DNA of 64,000 nt from an uncultured Pseudomonadota bacterium (GTDB lineage: Bacteria > Pseudomonadota > Gammaproteobacteria > Burkholderiales > JALYOK01), in NCBI GenBank assembly GCA_902826775.1, contig CADEHE010000004.1, positions 354,927 to 418,926 on the forward strand. The letters run 5' to 3'. Of this stretch, positions 21,082 through 30,645 are shown piece after piece. Under the pieces are notes generated by a model, which was given only the letters and a program-made list of their open reading frames with translations, searched no databases and had not been told where the DNA came from. The position numbers and the translations under genes were made by a program. Position 1 is the first letter of the stretch. Every line of letters begins with the position of its first letter.

Positions 21082-22089
21082 TCAGAACAAGCGTTTCCCA
21101 ACCCACCACGCTACCGCGGCGATAAACGCGCTGGCAGGGATAGTGAATATCCATGCCCATACAATATTGCCTGCAACCCCCCAGCGCACCGTCGCGACAT
21201 TGCGCGCGGAGCCCACGCCGACAATGGCGCCGGTTATCGTGTGGGTGGTGGAAACGGGAATACCTAGAGCGGTCGCGAGAAACAAGGTCATCGCTCCGCC
21301 GGTTTCCGCACAAAAACCGCCTACCGGTTTGAGTTTGGTGATGCGCTGCCCCATGGTTTTCACGATGCGCCAGCCGCCGAACAATGTGCCCAAGCTTATC
21401 GTCACATAGCAGGAGATCACGACCCACGCCGGCACGCTTTGATCGCTGCTGCTCATCCCCGCCGCGATGAGCAACATCCAGATAATGCCGATCGTCTTCT
21501 GCGCGTCGTTGCCCCCGTGACCCAAGCTGTAAGCGGCCGCGGAAACCAATTGCAACCGCCGGAACCACTTATCGACTTTGCTCGGCGGTGTACGAAAAAA
21601 CAGCCAAGAGACCGCGATCATAAGCAGCGCGCCCAGCAAAAAGCCGAGTATCGGCGATACGAAAATGAACAAGACGACTTTCAGTAGTCCCGAGCCGATC
21701 AGCGCGCCGCTGCCGGCCTTGGCAACGGCCGCGCCGACCAGTCCACCGATCAACGCGTGCGAAGAGCTTGACGGTAAACCGTAGTACCAAGTAATGATGT
21801 TCCAACTGATGGCACCGATCAAGGCGCCGAACACGACATAGTGGTCGACGATACTGGGCTCGATCGTGCCTTTGCCGATCGTGGTCGCCACTTTGAGATG
21901 AAAAATGAAAAGCGCGAGGAAATTGAAGAACGCAGCCCAGACCACAGCTTGGTACGGTTTGAGCACCCCAGTTGAAACCACTGTCGCAATCGAATTTGCC
22001 GCATCGTGAAAGCCGTTCATGAAATCGAACGCCAACGCCACGGCGATCAGCACGGCCACGGACACGAAGCTTATCTGCACAGCTTCCAC
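21082..22089 (-). CDS. Pit-family low-affinity inorganic phosphate transporter
   Basis: The 335-aa integral membrane protein carries the two duplicated signature blocks of PiT permeases: FDFMNGFHDAANSIATVV near the N-terminus and SLGHGGNDAQKTIG at about 190-205. It has roughly ten hydrophobic segments, a length usual for the short bacterial PiT type. It lies 36 bp downstream of a DUF47 gene, a pairing known for phosphate and metal-phosphate uptake systems. The encoded transport is probably proton-coupled phosphate import. Confidence 0.88.
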   Translation of the reverse strand: MEAVQISFVSVAVLIAVALAFDFMNGFHDAANSIATVVSTGVLKPYQAVVWAAFFNFLALFIFHLKVATTIGKGTIEPSIVDHYVVFGALIGAISWNIITWYYGLPSSSSHALIGGLVGAAVAKAGSGALIGSGLLKVVLFIFVSPILGFLLGALLMIAVSWLFFRTPPSKVDKWFRRLQLVSAAAYSLGHGGNDAQKTIGIIWMLLIAAGMSSSDQSVPAWVVISCYVTISLGTLFGGWRIVKTMGQRITKLKPVGGFCAETGGAMTLFLATALGIPVSTTHTITGAIVGVGSARNVATVRWGVAGNIVWAWIFTIPASAFIAAVAWWVGKRLF

Positions 22090-22125
22090 AGCACCCCCTA
22101 TTGTTGTTCTATTGCGTGTTAGCCG

Positions 22126-22752
22126 TCAGGCGTTTTCCAGCACAATGCCTTCGATGATGTTGGCCACATCCTCGCAACGGTCGGTAATCAGCTCAAGCAG
22201 CTCATAAATGCTGCGCAGCTTGATCAGTTGCCGCACGTCGGGTTCGTCCCGAAACAGCTTCGAGATGGCCGATCGCATTACGCGATCGCCATCGCCTTCG
22301 AGTTGATCGATCTCTTTACAGGTCTTGAGCAATGCCTCGGCGTTGTCCATGCTCCTGAGCAGCCCCACTGCTGAGCGCACGCGCTGGGCGCACGACAAAC
22401 AAATATCGGCCAACTGCTTTGCCTCGGAGGTAAGCTTGCGCACGTCGTACAGGCTGATCGATTCGGCAGTGTCTTGCATCAGATCCAGGACGTCATCCAT
22501 TCCGGTGATGAGTTTGTGGATATCGTCTCGGTCCAGCGGTGTAATAAACGTCTTGTGCAGCAAAGCGAGCGTGTCGTGGGTGATGCGGTCGGCTTTGGTT
22601 TCGATGGCGTCGATCGCTTGGGCACGGCCATCCGCATCGGCCAAGTTCGCCATCAGTGCGACCAATTCATGACCGCCATCGACGATCAAGTCAGCATGTG
22701 CGTTGAATAAATCAAAAAACTTGCCCTCTTGAGGCACCAACCGCGAGAACAT
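22126..22752 (-). CDS. DUF47/PhoU-like partner of Pit transporter
   Basis: The 208-aa cytoplasmic protein is all-helical and fits the DUF47 (PhoU-related) family: FSRLVPQEGKFFDLFNAHAD at the N-terminus, TKADRITHDTLALLHKTFIT with DRDDIHKLITGMDDVLDLMQ further on, here named only by their key acidic and histidine residues, and DRCEDVANIIEGIVLENA at the C-terminus. DUF47 proteins accompany PiT transporters and probably modulate them. It is the first gene of a two-gene operon with pit. Confidence 0.85.
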   Translation of the reverse strand: MFSRLVPQEGKFFDLFNAHADLIVDGGHELVALMANLADADGRAQAIDAIETKADRITHDTLALLHKTFITPLDRDDIHKLITGMDDVLDLMQDTAESISLYDVRKLTSEAKQLADICLSCAQRVRSAVGLLRSMDNAEALLKTCKEIDQLEGDGDRVMRSAISKLFRDEPDVRQLIKLRSIYELLELITDRCEDVANIIEGIVLENA

Positions 22753-22800
22753 ATTCTCCCCTTGATTAGAACTGCAACAATGATTCGAATAGATATACGA

Positions 22801-23448
22801 CTAAGTCTCTCGGTCTGGTTTCAAGTGGCGCGCCAGCCAGCGTTGTATCGGCCGCCACTGCTCCAAATCCGGCTCGGCGCGCGAAGGCGCGACATCGAAC
22901 AGGCTGTGTCCATCGCGCGCGCAGTGCACGTAGATTTGCGCATCGCGCAGATGGCTCAGAATGGGTAAGTCCAGAGACTTCAGGAAGGCCTCTAATTCGC
23001 TTGCGGCCACAGTGCGCGCATCCACCCGATTGCCCACGACTGCAACTTGGCTTTCACCTTTGCGTATGGGCTTTTCTTTGCGCAGTTCACTTAGGAACGC
23101 CAGCGTGGCCTCCATGTCGAACGCCGAAGGCGCAACGGGGACGACGACTAACTCACAACGGCGCACCAAGTCGGCTAGCTTCTCGCCGTGGACGCCGGCC
23201 GGCGAATCAATGATGACCCAGTGCGGATCGTAAGCTTTGATATCTTTTTTATCGGTATCGGCGTTCCAGGCGACGATGCGTGGTAGCTCCAGCGGCCGCC
23301 GCAAGAGCCAGCGCGCGGCGGACTGTTGCTTATCCATGTCCGCCAGCACTGTGCGGTACTTGCGGCTGGCAAACAAGCCTGCGAGATTGGTGGACACGGT
23401 CGTCTTGCCGCTGCCGCCCTTCGGATTCGCCACCAGAATCGAGCGCAT
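22801..23448 (-). CDS. Orphan ParA-family ATPase
   Basis: The 215-aa protein has the deviant Walker A of ParA/MinD proteins (NPKGGSGKTTVSTNLAG, residues 8-24), a Walker A' aspartate in VLADMDKQQSAARWL and a Walker B-like WVIIDSPAGVHG. There is no parB or minE next to it, so its cargo cannot be inferred; chromosome segregation is not implied. It is 48 bp upstream of the DUF47 gene on the same strand and divergent from murB. Confidence 0.8.
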   Translation of the reverse strand: MRSILVANPKGGSGKTTVSTNLAGLFASRKYRTVLADMDKQQSAARWLLRRPLELPRIVAWNADTDKKDIKAYDPHWVIIDSPAGVHGEKLADLVRRCELVVVPVAPSAFDMEATLAFLSELRKEKPIRKGESQVAVVGNRVDARTVAASELEAFLKSLDLPILSHLRDAQIYVHCARDGHSLFDVAPSRAEPDLEQWRPIQRWLARHLKPDRET

Positions 23449-23529
23449 AGCCTCCCCTTTGTGCGCAGATTATAACCAGAGCCGAGCGGCACGGCCGAGG
23501 CGTGGCAGCGGGCACTTATAATTCTCTTC

Positions 23530-24564
23530 ATGCCGCTTCACTCCAATGCCCTGTTGCGCCAAGACGCCGATCTTACTGCCCTCAACACCTTCGGTGTCAG
23601 CGCCAAGGCGCGCTATTTTTGTTCAGTGTCGTCGCTTGGCGATTTGCAGGCCGCACTGCGCGATCCACGGGTGCGCAGCCTGCCTGTGCTGGTGCTGGGC
23701 GGCGGGAGTAACGTCTTGTTGACGCGGGATTTTCCCGGTTTGGTCTTGCACGTGCGCTTGCTAGGCAAGCGACAAATCGACGATGCGGGTGCAACGGCAT
23801 CGTTCGAAGCTGCGGCCGGGGAGAATTGGCATGAGTTTGTGCTGTGGACCTTGGCGCAAGGCTACTCTGGACTGGAGAACCTATCGCTAATACCCGGCTT
23901 GGTTGGTGCCAGTCCGATACAGAATATCGGCGCCTACGGTGTCGAAATGAAAGATCACTTCATCGCGCTTGACGCCTACGATCTCAGGCGGAATATGGTA
24001 GTGCAGTTCGGCCCGAGCCAATGTGAGTTCGGCTATCGCGATAGCGTATTCAAACGCGGCGCAGCCGGCCGCTACTTTATCCTCGCGGTTCGCTTCCGTT
24101 TGCCTCGTGCCGGTGCGCTACGTCTTGACTACGGCGAAATCCGCGCCGAACTAGCGCGGTCGGGAATCGGTTCACCCAGCGCATGCGATGTCAGTGCGGC
24201 AGTGTGCAACATACGACGCCGCAAGCTGCCGGACCCGGCGCTGCTCGGCAACGCCGGCAGCTTTTTCAAGAACCCCATTGTCAGCACCGAGCGCGCCAAC
24301 GAACTTACTACGCGCTTCGCAGCTATGCCGCACTATGCGGCCGGTTCCGGCCGTACCAAGCTGGCGGCCGGGTGGCTCATCGAGCAAGCCGGCTGGAAAG
24401 GCAAACGTATTGGCAACGCAGGCGTGCATGCCGAGCATGCCTTAGTTTTGGTCAATCACGGCGGTGCCAGCGGCGCGGAGATACTTGCACTGGCCCGTCA
24501 GATCCAAGATGCTGTGCAAGAACAGTTCGGTGTCGAGTTGGAGCCGGAACCGGTCATTCTCTAG
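23530..24564 (+). CDS. murB: UDP-N-acetylenolpyruvoylglucosamine reductase
   Basis: MurB reduces UDP-GlcNAc-enolpyruvate to UDP-MurNAc in peptidoglycan synthesis, using FAD and NADPH. The 344-aa type I protein shows NTFGVSAKARYF, the FAD-binding LGGGSNVLLT, LSLIPGLVGASPIQNIGAYG, the catalytic serine in GNAGSFFKNP and the C-terminal AGWLIEQAGWKGKRIG. Length and motifs are those of gammaproteobacterial/betaproteobacterial MurB. It is divergent from the parA-like gene and appears to be monocistronic. Confidence 0.94.
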   Translation: MPLHSNALLRQDADLTALNTFGVSAKARYFCSVSSLGDLQAALRDPRVRSLPVLVLGGGSNVLLTRDFPGLVLHVRLLGKRQIDDAGATASFEAAAGENWHEFVLWTLAQGYSGLENLSLIPGLVGASPIQNIGAYGVEMKDHFIALDAYDLRRNMVVQFGPSQCEFGYRDSVFKRGAAGRYFILAVRFRLPRAGALRLDYGEIRAELARSGIGSPSACDVSAAVCNIRRRKLPDPALLGNAGSFFKNPIVSTERANELTTRFAAMPHYAAGSGRTKLAAGWLIEQAGWKGKRIGNAGVHAEHALVLVNHGGASGAEILALARQIQDAVQEQFGVELEPEPVIL

Positions 24565-24779
24565 TGCGCGGACGCGGCAGGTTCGCGTGCGTTTGACCGC
24601 CGCTAGGAACGACGTGCTGCGCTCAGCGCAATTCCCCCTTGCTCAGGACGGGTTTTGGAGCGCTTAAGCGCCTAAGCTAACCACCTCTGCCAGCCGCGTA
24701 AGCGCCGCTTTAGAGCGCCGCCACTGAAGTGAGCGGCGTGCAGCGATGCGGCCAAGGCGTAACAACAACGAGGGGAGCA

Positions 24780-25910
24780 ATGAAGATTCTAGTTGCCGGA
24801 GGCGGTCCAGCCGGACTCAGCGCGGCAGCGTTGCTGGCGCAAACAAGTTCAACTCATCAGATCACGGTCATCGAGCGACAAGGCAGCGGTGATTCCCGCG
24901 GTTGGGGCATCACCTTGCGCCGTCATGCGCTCGGCTTCCTCAATCTCGCCCAACTGCTCCCGCCGAACCAGTTGCGCTCGCTCGCGGGACGCCGTCTCTT
25001 GGTGCGCGGTGAATGCCGCATCGACTATGACAATCCGCCCGACGATAGCCTGGTAACCATCGCGCGCGATGACTTAGTTGCCGCCCTCGCAAGGCGCTGC
25101 GAGCAGCTTGGCGTGCAGTTGCGGCTTGGTGTCGACGCCGATCAATTGCGTGCCGATGAAATCAAAGCAAACGACTTGCTGGTCGCGGCGGACGGTGCGC
25201 ACAGTCCGGTCCGGCAACGCTGGGCCAAGGAAGTCGCCCCCAATGTCGGCGCAGGCCGGAACTGGTACGCGTGGTTAGCCACCGATCGGATGTTTCCCAA
25301 GCTAACGATCTTATTCACTGATCGCATTCGTCCATTGCTCGCCTGGGCCTACGAGTACGCGCCTGGGATGAGCAGCTTCATCGTCGAACGCCATGACGAC
25401 TCGCCAGCGCACGCGCACGAACTGCTTCTGCCGGTGTCATTGCAGCGGCAAGATCTAGCAGGGGAGTTTGCCGCTGAACTGCAGGGCCATCGGCTGTTCT
25501 GCGCGCAATCTGTGCGGTGGAAGCGCTTCCCGTTGGTGCGCTGCAAACACTTGCAGGTTGACAACATCGTGCTCGTCGGCGATGCGGCGCACACCACACA
25601 TTTCTCACAAGGGTTCGGCACGATGTTCGCCTTTGACGACGCTTGTGCTCTCGCCGAAGCACTGCAAGGCGCGACCAGCGTGCGGGCAGCGCTCGAGCGC
25701 TACGAAGGCTCGCAGCAACCGCGCATCGAAGAATTTCAAGCCGCTGCCGACAAGAGCCGGCGTTGGTCAGAGCAGTTGCTTGCGGCTGCGCAGGCCCGGC
25801 GCGAAGATCAAGTGCAAGCGCTTATCGCCGCCCGCTGGCCGCGTAACGACGCGCCAGCCGCTCCAGCTCCGAAAGAGCGCCTGCAGCGAATGCAGCAGGT
25901 GGCGGCATGA
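24780..25910 (+). CDS. FAD-dependent aromatic monooxygenase
   Basis: The 376-aa class A flavoprotein monooxygenase starts at an ATG preceded by GAGGGGAG. It has the Rossmann GxGxxG as VAGGGPAGLSAAALL (about 4-18), the DG motif LLVAADGAHSPVRQRW (about 135-150) and the GD motif IVLVGDAAHTTHFSQG (about 263-278). It therefore probably hydroxylates an aromatic substrate using NAD(P)H and oxygen. It overlaps the following O-methyltransferase by 4 bp, suggesting hydroxylation followed by methylation. The substrate is unknown; it resembles UbiH/kynurenine-hydroxylase-like enzymes only in general features. Confidence 0.8.
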   Translation: MKILVAGGGPAGLSAAALLAQTSSTHQITVIERQGSGDSRGWGITLRRHALGFLNLAQLLPPNQLRSLAGRRLLVRGECRIDYDNPPDDSLVTIARDDLVAALARRCEQLGVQLRLGVDADQLRADEIKANDLLVAADGAHSPVRQRWAKEVAPNVGAGRNWYAWLATDRMFPKLTILFTDRIRPLLAWAYEYAPGMSSFIVERHDDSPAHAHELLLPVSLQRQDLAGEFAAELQGHRLFCAQSVRWKRFPLVRCKHLQVDNIVLVGDAAHTTHFSQGFGTMFAFDDACALAEALQGATSVRAALERYEGSQQPRIEEFQAAADKSRRWSEQLLAAAQARREDQVQALIAARWPRNDAPAAPAPKERLQRMQQVAA

Positions 25911-26917
25911 ACGCCACCGCTCCACTGGAATTGCGCAACCTGCTCATGGGCAGCGTGCTGACCCAGGCGGTGCAGACCGCGGCGGAGTTGGGCGTCGCCG
26001 ACGCTCTTGCTCACTGCGAGAAAGACAGCGCGGCGCTCGCTTCCGAATTGCATGTGGCGCCCGCCGCGCTGCAACGGTTGCTGCGAACATTGGCCAGCCA
26101 CGGTGTGTTTGCAGAAAGTGCCGCGGGCCGCTTTGCGAATTCAAAGCTCTCCGAACACTTGCGCAGCGACCATCCGCAATCCCTGCGCGGCCTCGCGCTT
26201 GCTTACGGTGATTCCGCGATCTGGCGTGCTTGGGAAGGGCTATCTGCCGCGCTGCGCGACGGTGGTTCGGCTTTCGAACACGTCCATAAAGCGCCGTTGT
26301 TCGAACACCTGAAACAGCATCCAACAACTGCGCGCCGCTTTGACGCGGCGATGGCCAGTTCAGCCAACATGATCAACGACGCACTCACTAAAAGCTACGA
26401 CTGGAACCGCTGCGGCACCATCGTTGATATCGGTGGCGGCAGCGGCGCCACGCTTATCCGGATTCTCTCGGCAGCACCACGCGCGCGTGGCATCGTTTTT
26501 GATCTGCCGCATGCCGCCGCCACGGCGGCGCGACACATTGCGGGTTCGCCCGTGGCCGAGCGCTGCAGCAGTGTCGCCGGAGACTTTTTTTCCTGGATTC
26601 CGGATGCAGGCGACACCTATTTGCTCAAGCACATCTTGCACGATTGGGACGATGAGACTTGCATCCGCTTGCTCGGGCGCTGCCGCCGCGCCCTGCCGCC
26701 GCAGGCGCGCTTGCTGGTTTGCGAGCGCGTTCTGAGCAACGAAACGAATCAGCGCTACGCGAAACTCACCGACCTGGTCATGCTGGCGCTCACGCAGAAT
26801 GGCCGCGAACGCACCGAGCCAGAGTACGCCGCGCTGTACCATGCAGCTGGGTTTCGCTTGCTCGAGACTTCGCCCGTAGCGGATGAATTGTCGTTGATGC
26901 AATTGGCTGCAGCGTAG
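25907..26917 (+). CDS. SAM-dependent O-methyltransferase, two-domain type
   Basis: The 336-aa protein has the architecture of the plant-COMT/hydroxyneurosporene methyltransferase family: an N-terminal winged-helix dimerisation domain (about 8-95) and a C-terminal catalytic domain with the SAM motif VDIGGGSGATLIRIL (about 170-184), FDLPHAAATAARH, and the active-site segment LLKHILHDWDDE with the catalytic His. It starts within the stop of the monooxygenase gene (ATGA), so the two are translationally coupled and probably act on one aromatic metabolite. It is convergent with the decarboxylase gene at 26951. Confidence 0.85.
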   Translation: MNATAPLELRNLLMGSVLTQAVQTAAELGVADALAHCEKDSAALASELHVAPAALQRLLRTLASHGVFAESAAGRFANSKLSEHLRSDHPQSLRGLALAYGDSAIWRAWEGLSAALRDGGSAFEHVHKAPLFEHLKQHPTTARRFDAAMASSANMINDALTKSYDWNRCGTIVDIGGGSGATLIRILSAAPRARGIVFDLPHAAATAARHIAGSPVAERCSSVAGDFFSWIPDAGDTYLLKHILHDWDDETCIRLLGRCRRALPPQARLLVCERVLSNETNQRYAKLTDLVMLALTQNGRERTEPEYAALYHAAGFRLLETSPVADELSLMQLAAA

Positions 26918-26950
26918 CCCGCCGCCGAGCGCGGCGACGGCAAGCTAGCG

Positions 26951-28573
26951 TTATTTCCCGGCCGCGAGCCTTTTCACACCGGTCACGAAGCGTTGCAAGG
27001 TCTGCGACAAAATGCCGCGCTCCAACATGATCTCGATGAGCTGAAATCGCCCGCGCGAGGCCTGCGCCCGATCGAGCGCCGCCTTGAGTTGCTGGCGCGT
27101 GTTTACGCGCACGCCCTCACCGCCCAAACCGGCAGCCATGTCGGCGAAATCCCAAGTGTCCAGATTGTTGAACCGCGACTCCGGCTGAAATGTGCGCAGC
27201 ATTTCCCAGCTTGAATTGTTGAATAGCAACACAATCGGATCCCAGGCGTAACGGCGGCAATTGCCGAGTTCCCAGCCGGTCATCTGAAACGCCCCGTCGC
27301 CAACCAGAATCAGCGGCCGTTCGCCCGTGGCCGCCTGCAACCCCAGCCCCGCCGGCACGCCGTAGCCCATGGTGGCGTAGTAGCCGGGAGCGACTAGCGC
27401 GGTGTGCTCGATGTCCATAGCCGTAAACAGGCAGTCGCCCATGTCGGAGGCGATAGGCATTTTCCCGTGCGCTGCCATCAGGTCGTTTACCGCAGTGGCG
27501 ATATCAGTGGGCGTGATCGCGGCGGCGTCGGCGGTTAGCCCGTGCGGATAGTTCGCCCGCTGCAGCTGCACCGGCGCGACGCGCGCATGGGTGCGCGCAA
27601 GCAGCGCATCGACCAGCGCGCCGAGCGGTATGTCCGGGTAGACGTGATAACCCAGGCGAACCTGTCCGTCGCAAGCAACGATGGATTTGCGCATATCGAT
27701 GCGCTTCTCCGAAATAGCGAAATTGGTGTCGGAGAGGATGACGCCGAGCAGGAACAAGCCATCCGAATGTTCAACCAGTCGCGTGACCTCGGGCAGCCCC
27801 GCCACCCCCATGTAAGTGCCGACCAGTGAAGCATCCGAGTCGGCCAGCAGTCCGCGTCCCATGAAGCACGTCACCACGGGCAGCGATAAACGCGCCGCTA
27901 GATCGGCGACGCGTGCTTCCAAACCGAAGCGGCGCACCTCGACGTCGATCACCAGAACAGGATTGCTCGCTGCCGCCAGCCGTGCCAGGACCTCATCGGC
28001 ACAAGCCGCAAGCGCGTCGGCATCGAGCGGTTCAGGGGTGAGCGCAGGAACGGCCTCGCAAGGCAGGCCAACCATGTCGCGCGGCAGCTCAATGTATCCC
28101 GGGCGCGAATGCTTGAGGCAATTGCCTAACACGCGCGCGATGTCTGCAGGTGCGCGCACCAGGTCATCGAGTTGGGCGCGGTCACAGGTGATTTCCTCGA
28201 AAATACGAAACTGCGAATCCAGCGACTTTGCTTGGTGGTGCAGCAGCAAACCAGAATTGGATTCGCTCCTGCCCGGCCCGCCGGAAATCACTACCACGGG
28301 CGATTTCTCCGCGTAGGCCGCCGCCACTGCATTGACCATGTTAAGCGCGCCCGCGCCATAGGTAACCGCCGCGACGCCGATGCAGCCGTGTATGCGCGCA
28401 GCGGCGTCGGCGGCAAATCCCACTGCCGGTTCGTGCGAAAGCGTGTACAGCGGCAGAATCTGCGTCTCTTCAATGATGCGGAAGTAAGGCAGAGCGAAAT
28501 CGCCCGGAATACCAAAAATTTGGCGTGCACCGTTGGCTTTCAGAGCATGCAAGAGTGCTTCGGTGAGGTTCAC
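26951..28573 (-). CDS. Thiamine-diphosphate 2-oxoacid decarboxylase, phenyl/indolepyruvate type
   Basis: The 540-aa protein has the three-domain fold of POX/PDC enzymes. The N-terminal PYR domain includes FGIPGDFALPYF and the activating glutamate in LSHEPAVGFAADA (about 46-49). A central domain and a C-terminal PP domain with the ThDP signature ILVGDGAFQMTGWELGN ... NNSSWEML follow. The N-terminus and the HHQ segment (LLHHQAKSLDS) recall phenylpyruvate/indolepyruvate decarboxylases rather than acetolactate synthase. A role in aromatic amino acid catabolism by the Ehrlich path is an inference. It is monocistronic and convergent with the methyltransferase. Confidence 0.75.
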   Translation of the reverse strand: MNLTEALLHALKANGARQIFGIPGDFALPYFRIIEETQILPLYTLSHEPAVGFAADAAARIHGCIGVAAVTYGAGALNMVNAVAAAYAEKSPVVVISGGPGRSESNSGLLLHHQAKSLDSQFRIFEEITCDRAQLDDLVRAPADIARVLGNCLKHSRPGYIELPRDMVGLPCEAVPALTPEPLDADALAACADEVLARLAAASNPVLVIDVEVRRFGLEARVADLAARLSLPVVTCFMGRGLLADSDASLVGTYMGVAGLPEVTRLVEHSDGLFLLGVILSDTNFAISEKRIDMRKSIVACDGQVRLGYHVYPDIPLGALVDALLARTHARVAPVQLQRANYPHGLTADAAAITPTDIATAVNDLMAAHGKMPIASDMGDCLFTAMDIEHTALVAPGYYATMGYGVPAGLGLQAATGERPLILVGDGAFQMTGWELGNCRRYAWDPIVLLFNNSSWEMLRTFQPESRFNNLDTWDFADMAAGLGGEGVRVNTRQQLKAALDRAQASRGRFQLIEIMLERGILSQTLQRFVTGVKRLAAGK

Positions 28574-28654
28574 GTCAAATGCGAGCCGCGGCGGTTGGTG
28601 TGCCGATTATTGCTCAGATCGAGGCTACTTGCGCGAAAGCGAGCGCGTGCAGAG

Positions 28655-29665
28655 TCACGCAGCTGGGCGCACGATCGATTGCGCCAATTTGAGCACACTT
28701 AGCGGCGCCGAGCCTTCCGCCTTGTTGTTGATGATCACGAACGCGGGTTGCCCCGCATGAGCTTGCGCCGCGCACAGGCGGGCAAGCTCCTTGCGCGTGA
28801 CAAGATCTTCATCGACCAGCCGGTCGAACGGGCTGTAGAGGTCTTTCGCATCGTCGTATGCGCGCCCGGTGTACGGATTCAAGTTCCAGCGCACCACCAA
28901 GGCCCCGCGCGGCAGTCCGCGTAGGATTGCCAATTGTTGCGTCAGGTCGGGCGTGCGCGGATGGACACCAATGCAATGGCGCGCACCGCCGGCGGCAAGC
29001 GCTTCGGCGTACTCGGCAGTGAACAGCTCTGGGTTGCGCAACTCCACCGCGTACGAGAGACCGTGCGGCAAATGCTTCAAGAATTCACGCAAGCGCCGGA
29101 TGAAGTGTTCAGGCTCGCGGGTAAACTCGCGCCGCAACGGCGGAAACTGAAACAGCAGCACGCCGAGCTTGTCGCCTAGACCCTGCCGGCACGGATTGAT
29201 GTAACGCCTGAGCGCATAGTCGGCGTCCAAGAAGTGATCTTGGCCTGGCTTTTCGTCCGCCTTTTTGCGCGCCAGAGGTGCAGGCGTCGTAATGACGCTG
29301 GGCGCCTTGACCAGCGCGCGGAAACCGGCGGGAACTTGCGCGGCATAGCGCGCGAACTCGCTCACTGGCAGCGGGGCGTAGTAGGTGCGATCGATGCCGA
29401 CGGTGCGCAGTAGCGGATGCTGAGCGTAAGCGCGCAAGCCTTCCCGCGCCAAAGTTTTCTGATTTGGGGCGCGATCCCACACGATACCTTTCCAGCCCGG
29501 GAAGTACCACGAGGAAGTGCCCAGAAAGATATGAGCCGGAAGTTGCGCAGCCAGCGCGGCGACATCCTCCGCAATCGGGGCAGGACCTACGACGTTGGCT
29601 GCTTGCTGATCCAGGTGCGGCGCAAACAGATCTGCTTGCTCACTCGATTTTTGCATACTGGACAC
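28655..29665 (-). CDS. DUF72 family protein
   Basis: The 336-aa protein matches the DUF72 (YecE) family, a TIM-barrel-like fold of unknown activity: IFLGTSSWYFPGWKGIVW at the N-terminus, LGVLLFQFPPLRRE, YAVELRNPELF and VVRWNLNPYTGRAYDDAKDL, with the cluster of conserved Arg, Glu and Asp residues expected at the putative active site. Its neighbours give no hint of the substrate. The C-terminus PAFVIINNKAEGSAPLSVLKL is typical. Confidence 0.85.
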   Translation of the reverse strand: MSSMQKSSEQADLFAPHLDQQAANVVGPAPIAEDVAALAAQLPAHIFLGTSSWYFPGWKGIVWDRAPNQKTLAREGLRAYAQHPLLRTVGIDRTYYAPLPVSEFARYAAQVPAGFRALVKAPSVITTPAPLARKKADEKPGQDHFLDADYALRRYINPCRQGLGDKLGVLLFQFPPLRREFTREPEHFIRRLREFLKHLPHGLSYAVELRNPELFTAEYAEALAAGGARHCIGVHPRTPDLTQQLAILRGLPRGALVVRWNLNPYTGRAYDDAKDLYSPFDRLVDEDLVTRKELARLCAAQAHAGQPAFVIINNKAEGSAPLSVLKLAQSIVRPAA

Positions 29666-29760
29666 CGTGTAGCTCTATCAATCAATCTCAGTGCGCTCCT
29701 CATAAATAAACATATCGGAGTAAACCCTTCACGGCTGATTCGCTGTGCAATATCCGCACG

Positions 29761-30450
29761 TCATGCGGCGAGTTGCTTGGGCAAATCCACCGTCAGATCG
29801 ACTCGATTGCCGTTCTCGGCGAATTCGACCGCGAGATGTTCCACACCAAAGGCTTTGCTTAAGCCCAGCAGGGTCGTCTTCGCGGATTGCTGCACTTCCG
29901 ATTGGAGCTTGTGGATCAGTTGCAGCGCTTGATCTTGCGCATGCGCACGCGCCGCCGCCACCAAGCGGTTTTTGTCCTCTTCCGAAAACCCGTCGGAGAA
30001 AAATCCGTTGAGCAAATCGGGCAGTAACCAAGGCAACAGCTTGGCGCGTTGCTCGTCGTAAAAGTTGATGTCGCGGATGTGCGCCTCATAGAAGCACGGC
30101 GGCATACGGATGATCGCGGCTTTGTTTTCGCCCGCGATGATTTGAAACTCCGGGCGGCGCAGATCGTAACGGAAATCGATCTCAAATTCGAATATCATCG
30201 CCATCTTCTTTTTCGACAACACCCAGCGCAGATACTTGCGGCCGAACTCGCCGAAGGTGTGATCGGTTTCAGTGACGATCTCCTTGGTGATCACTTTGAA
30301 CACCGAAAGCTCGCCGATGGAGCGCAAGCTTTGAATGTCCGAGTGAATCGTCGTTTGCGGTACCCGCTTGCCTCTGCGTAGCAAGAACATGAGGCCGGCG
30401 CCGATAGCAATGCCGACGATGATTGCGAGTAGAACTGCCAGACCATCCAT
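29761..30450 (-). CDS. DUF4230 family membrane-anchored protein
   Basis: From the ATG at 30450 the product has 229 aa; the frame is open 57 codons further but that part is Arg-rich and unlike a protein start. It has one N-terminal membrane helix (VLLAIIVGIAIGAGLMFLL) followed by basic residues RRGKR, then a DUF4230-like domain with SIGELSVFKVITKEIV and FEIDFRYDLRRPEF. The function of the family is unknown. It lies between the DUF72 gene and the divergent SMP-30 gene. Confidence 0.7.
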   Translation of the reverse strand: MDGLAVLLAIIVGIAIGAGLMFLLRRGKRVPQTTIHSDIQSLRSIGELSVFKVITKEIVTETDHTFGEFGRKYLRWVLSKKKMAMIFEFEIDFRYDLRRPEFQIIAGENKAAIIRMPPCFYEAHIRDINFYDEQRAKLLPWLLPDLLNGFFSDGFSEEDKNRLVAAARAHAQDQALQLIHKLQSEVQQSAKTTLLGLSKAFGVEHLAVEFAENGNRVDLTVDLPKQLAA

Positions 30451-30645
30451 GCGCGAGCCTTCGCCTTGATATCGATCAAAGTAGGCAAGTGTTGGGCAAG
30501 CAGAGGCGGCGGTCAAGTAAGTCGCACGAACGCGTTGGAGTAACCGTGCCCGCACTCTCCCGAAAACTGCCACTTTGGCGTATAGTTGCCAAGTTGTACG
30601 GCTGCACCTTTTTAGTTGCAATTACCTACCAGGAGGAGTCAAGAA

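Noticed and set aside
24660..24671. Palindrome GCGCTTAAGCGC between murB and the monooxygenase gene
   Set aside because: It is perfect but short and made of common GC-rich dinucleotides; it lacks a T-run and is over 100 bp from the next start codon, so I could not assign a role.
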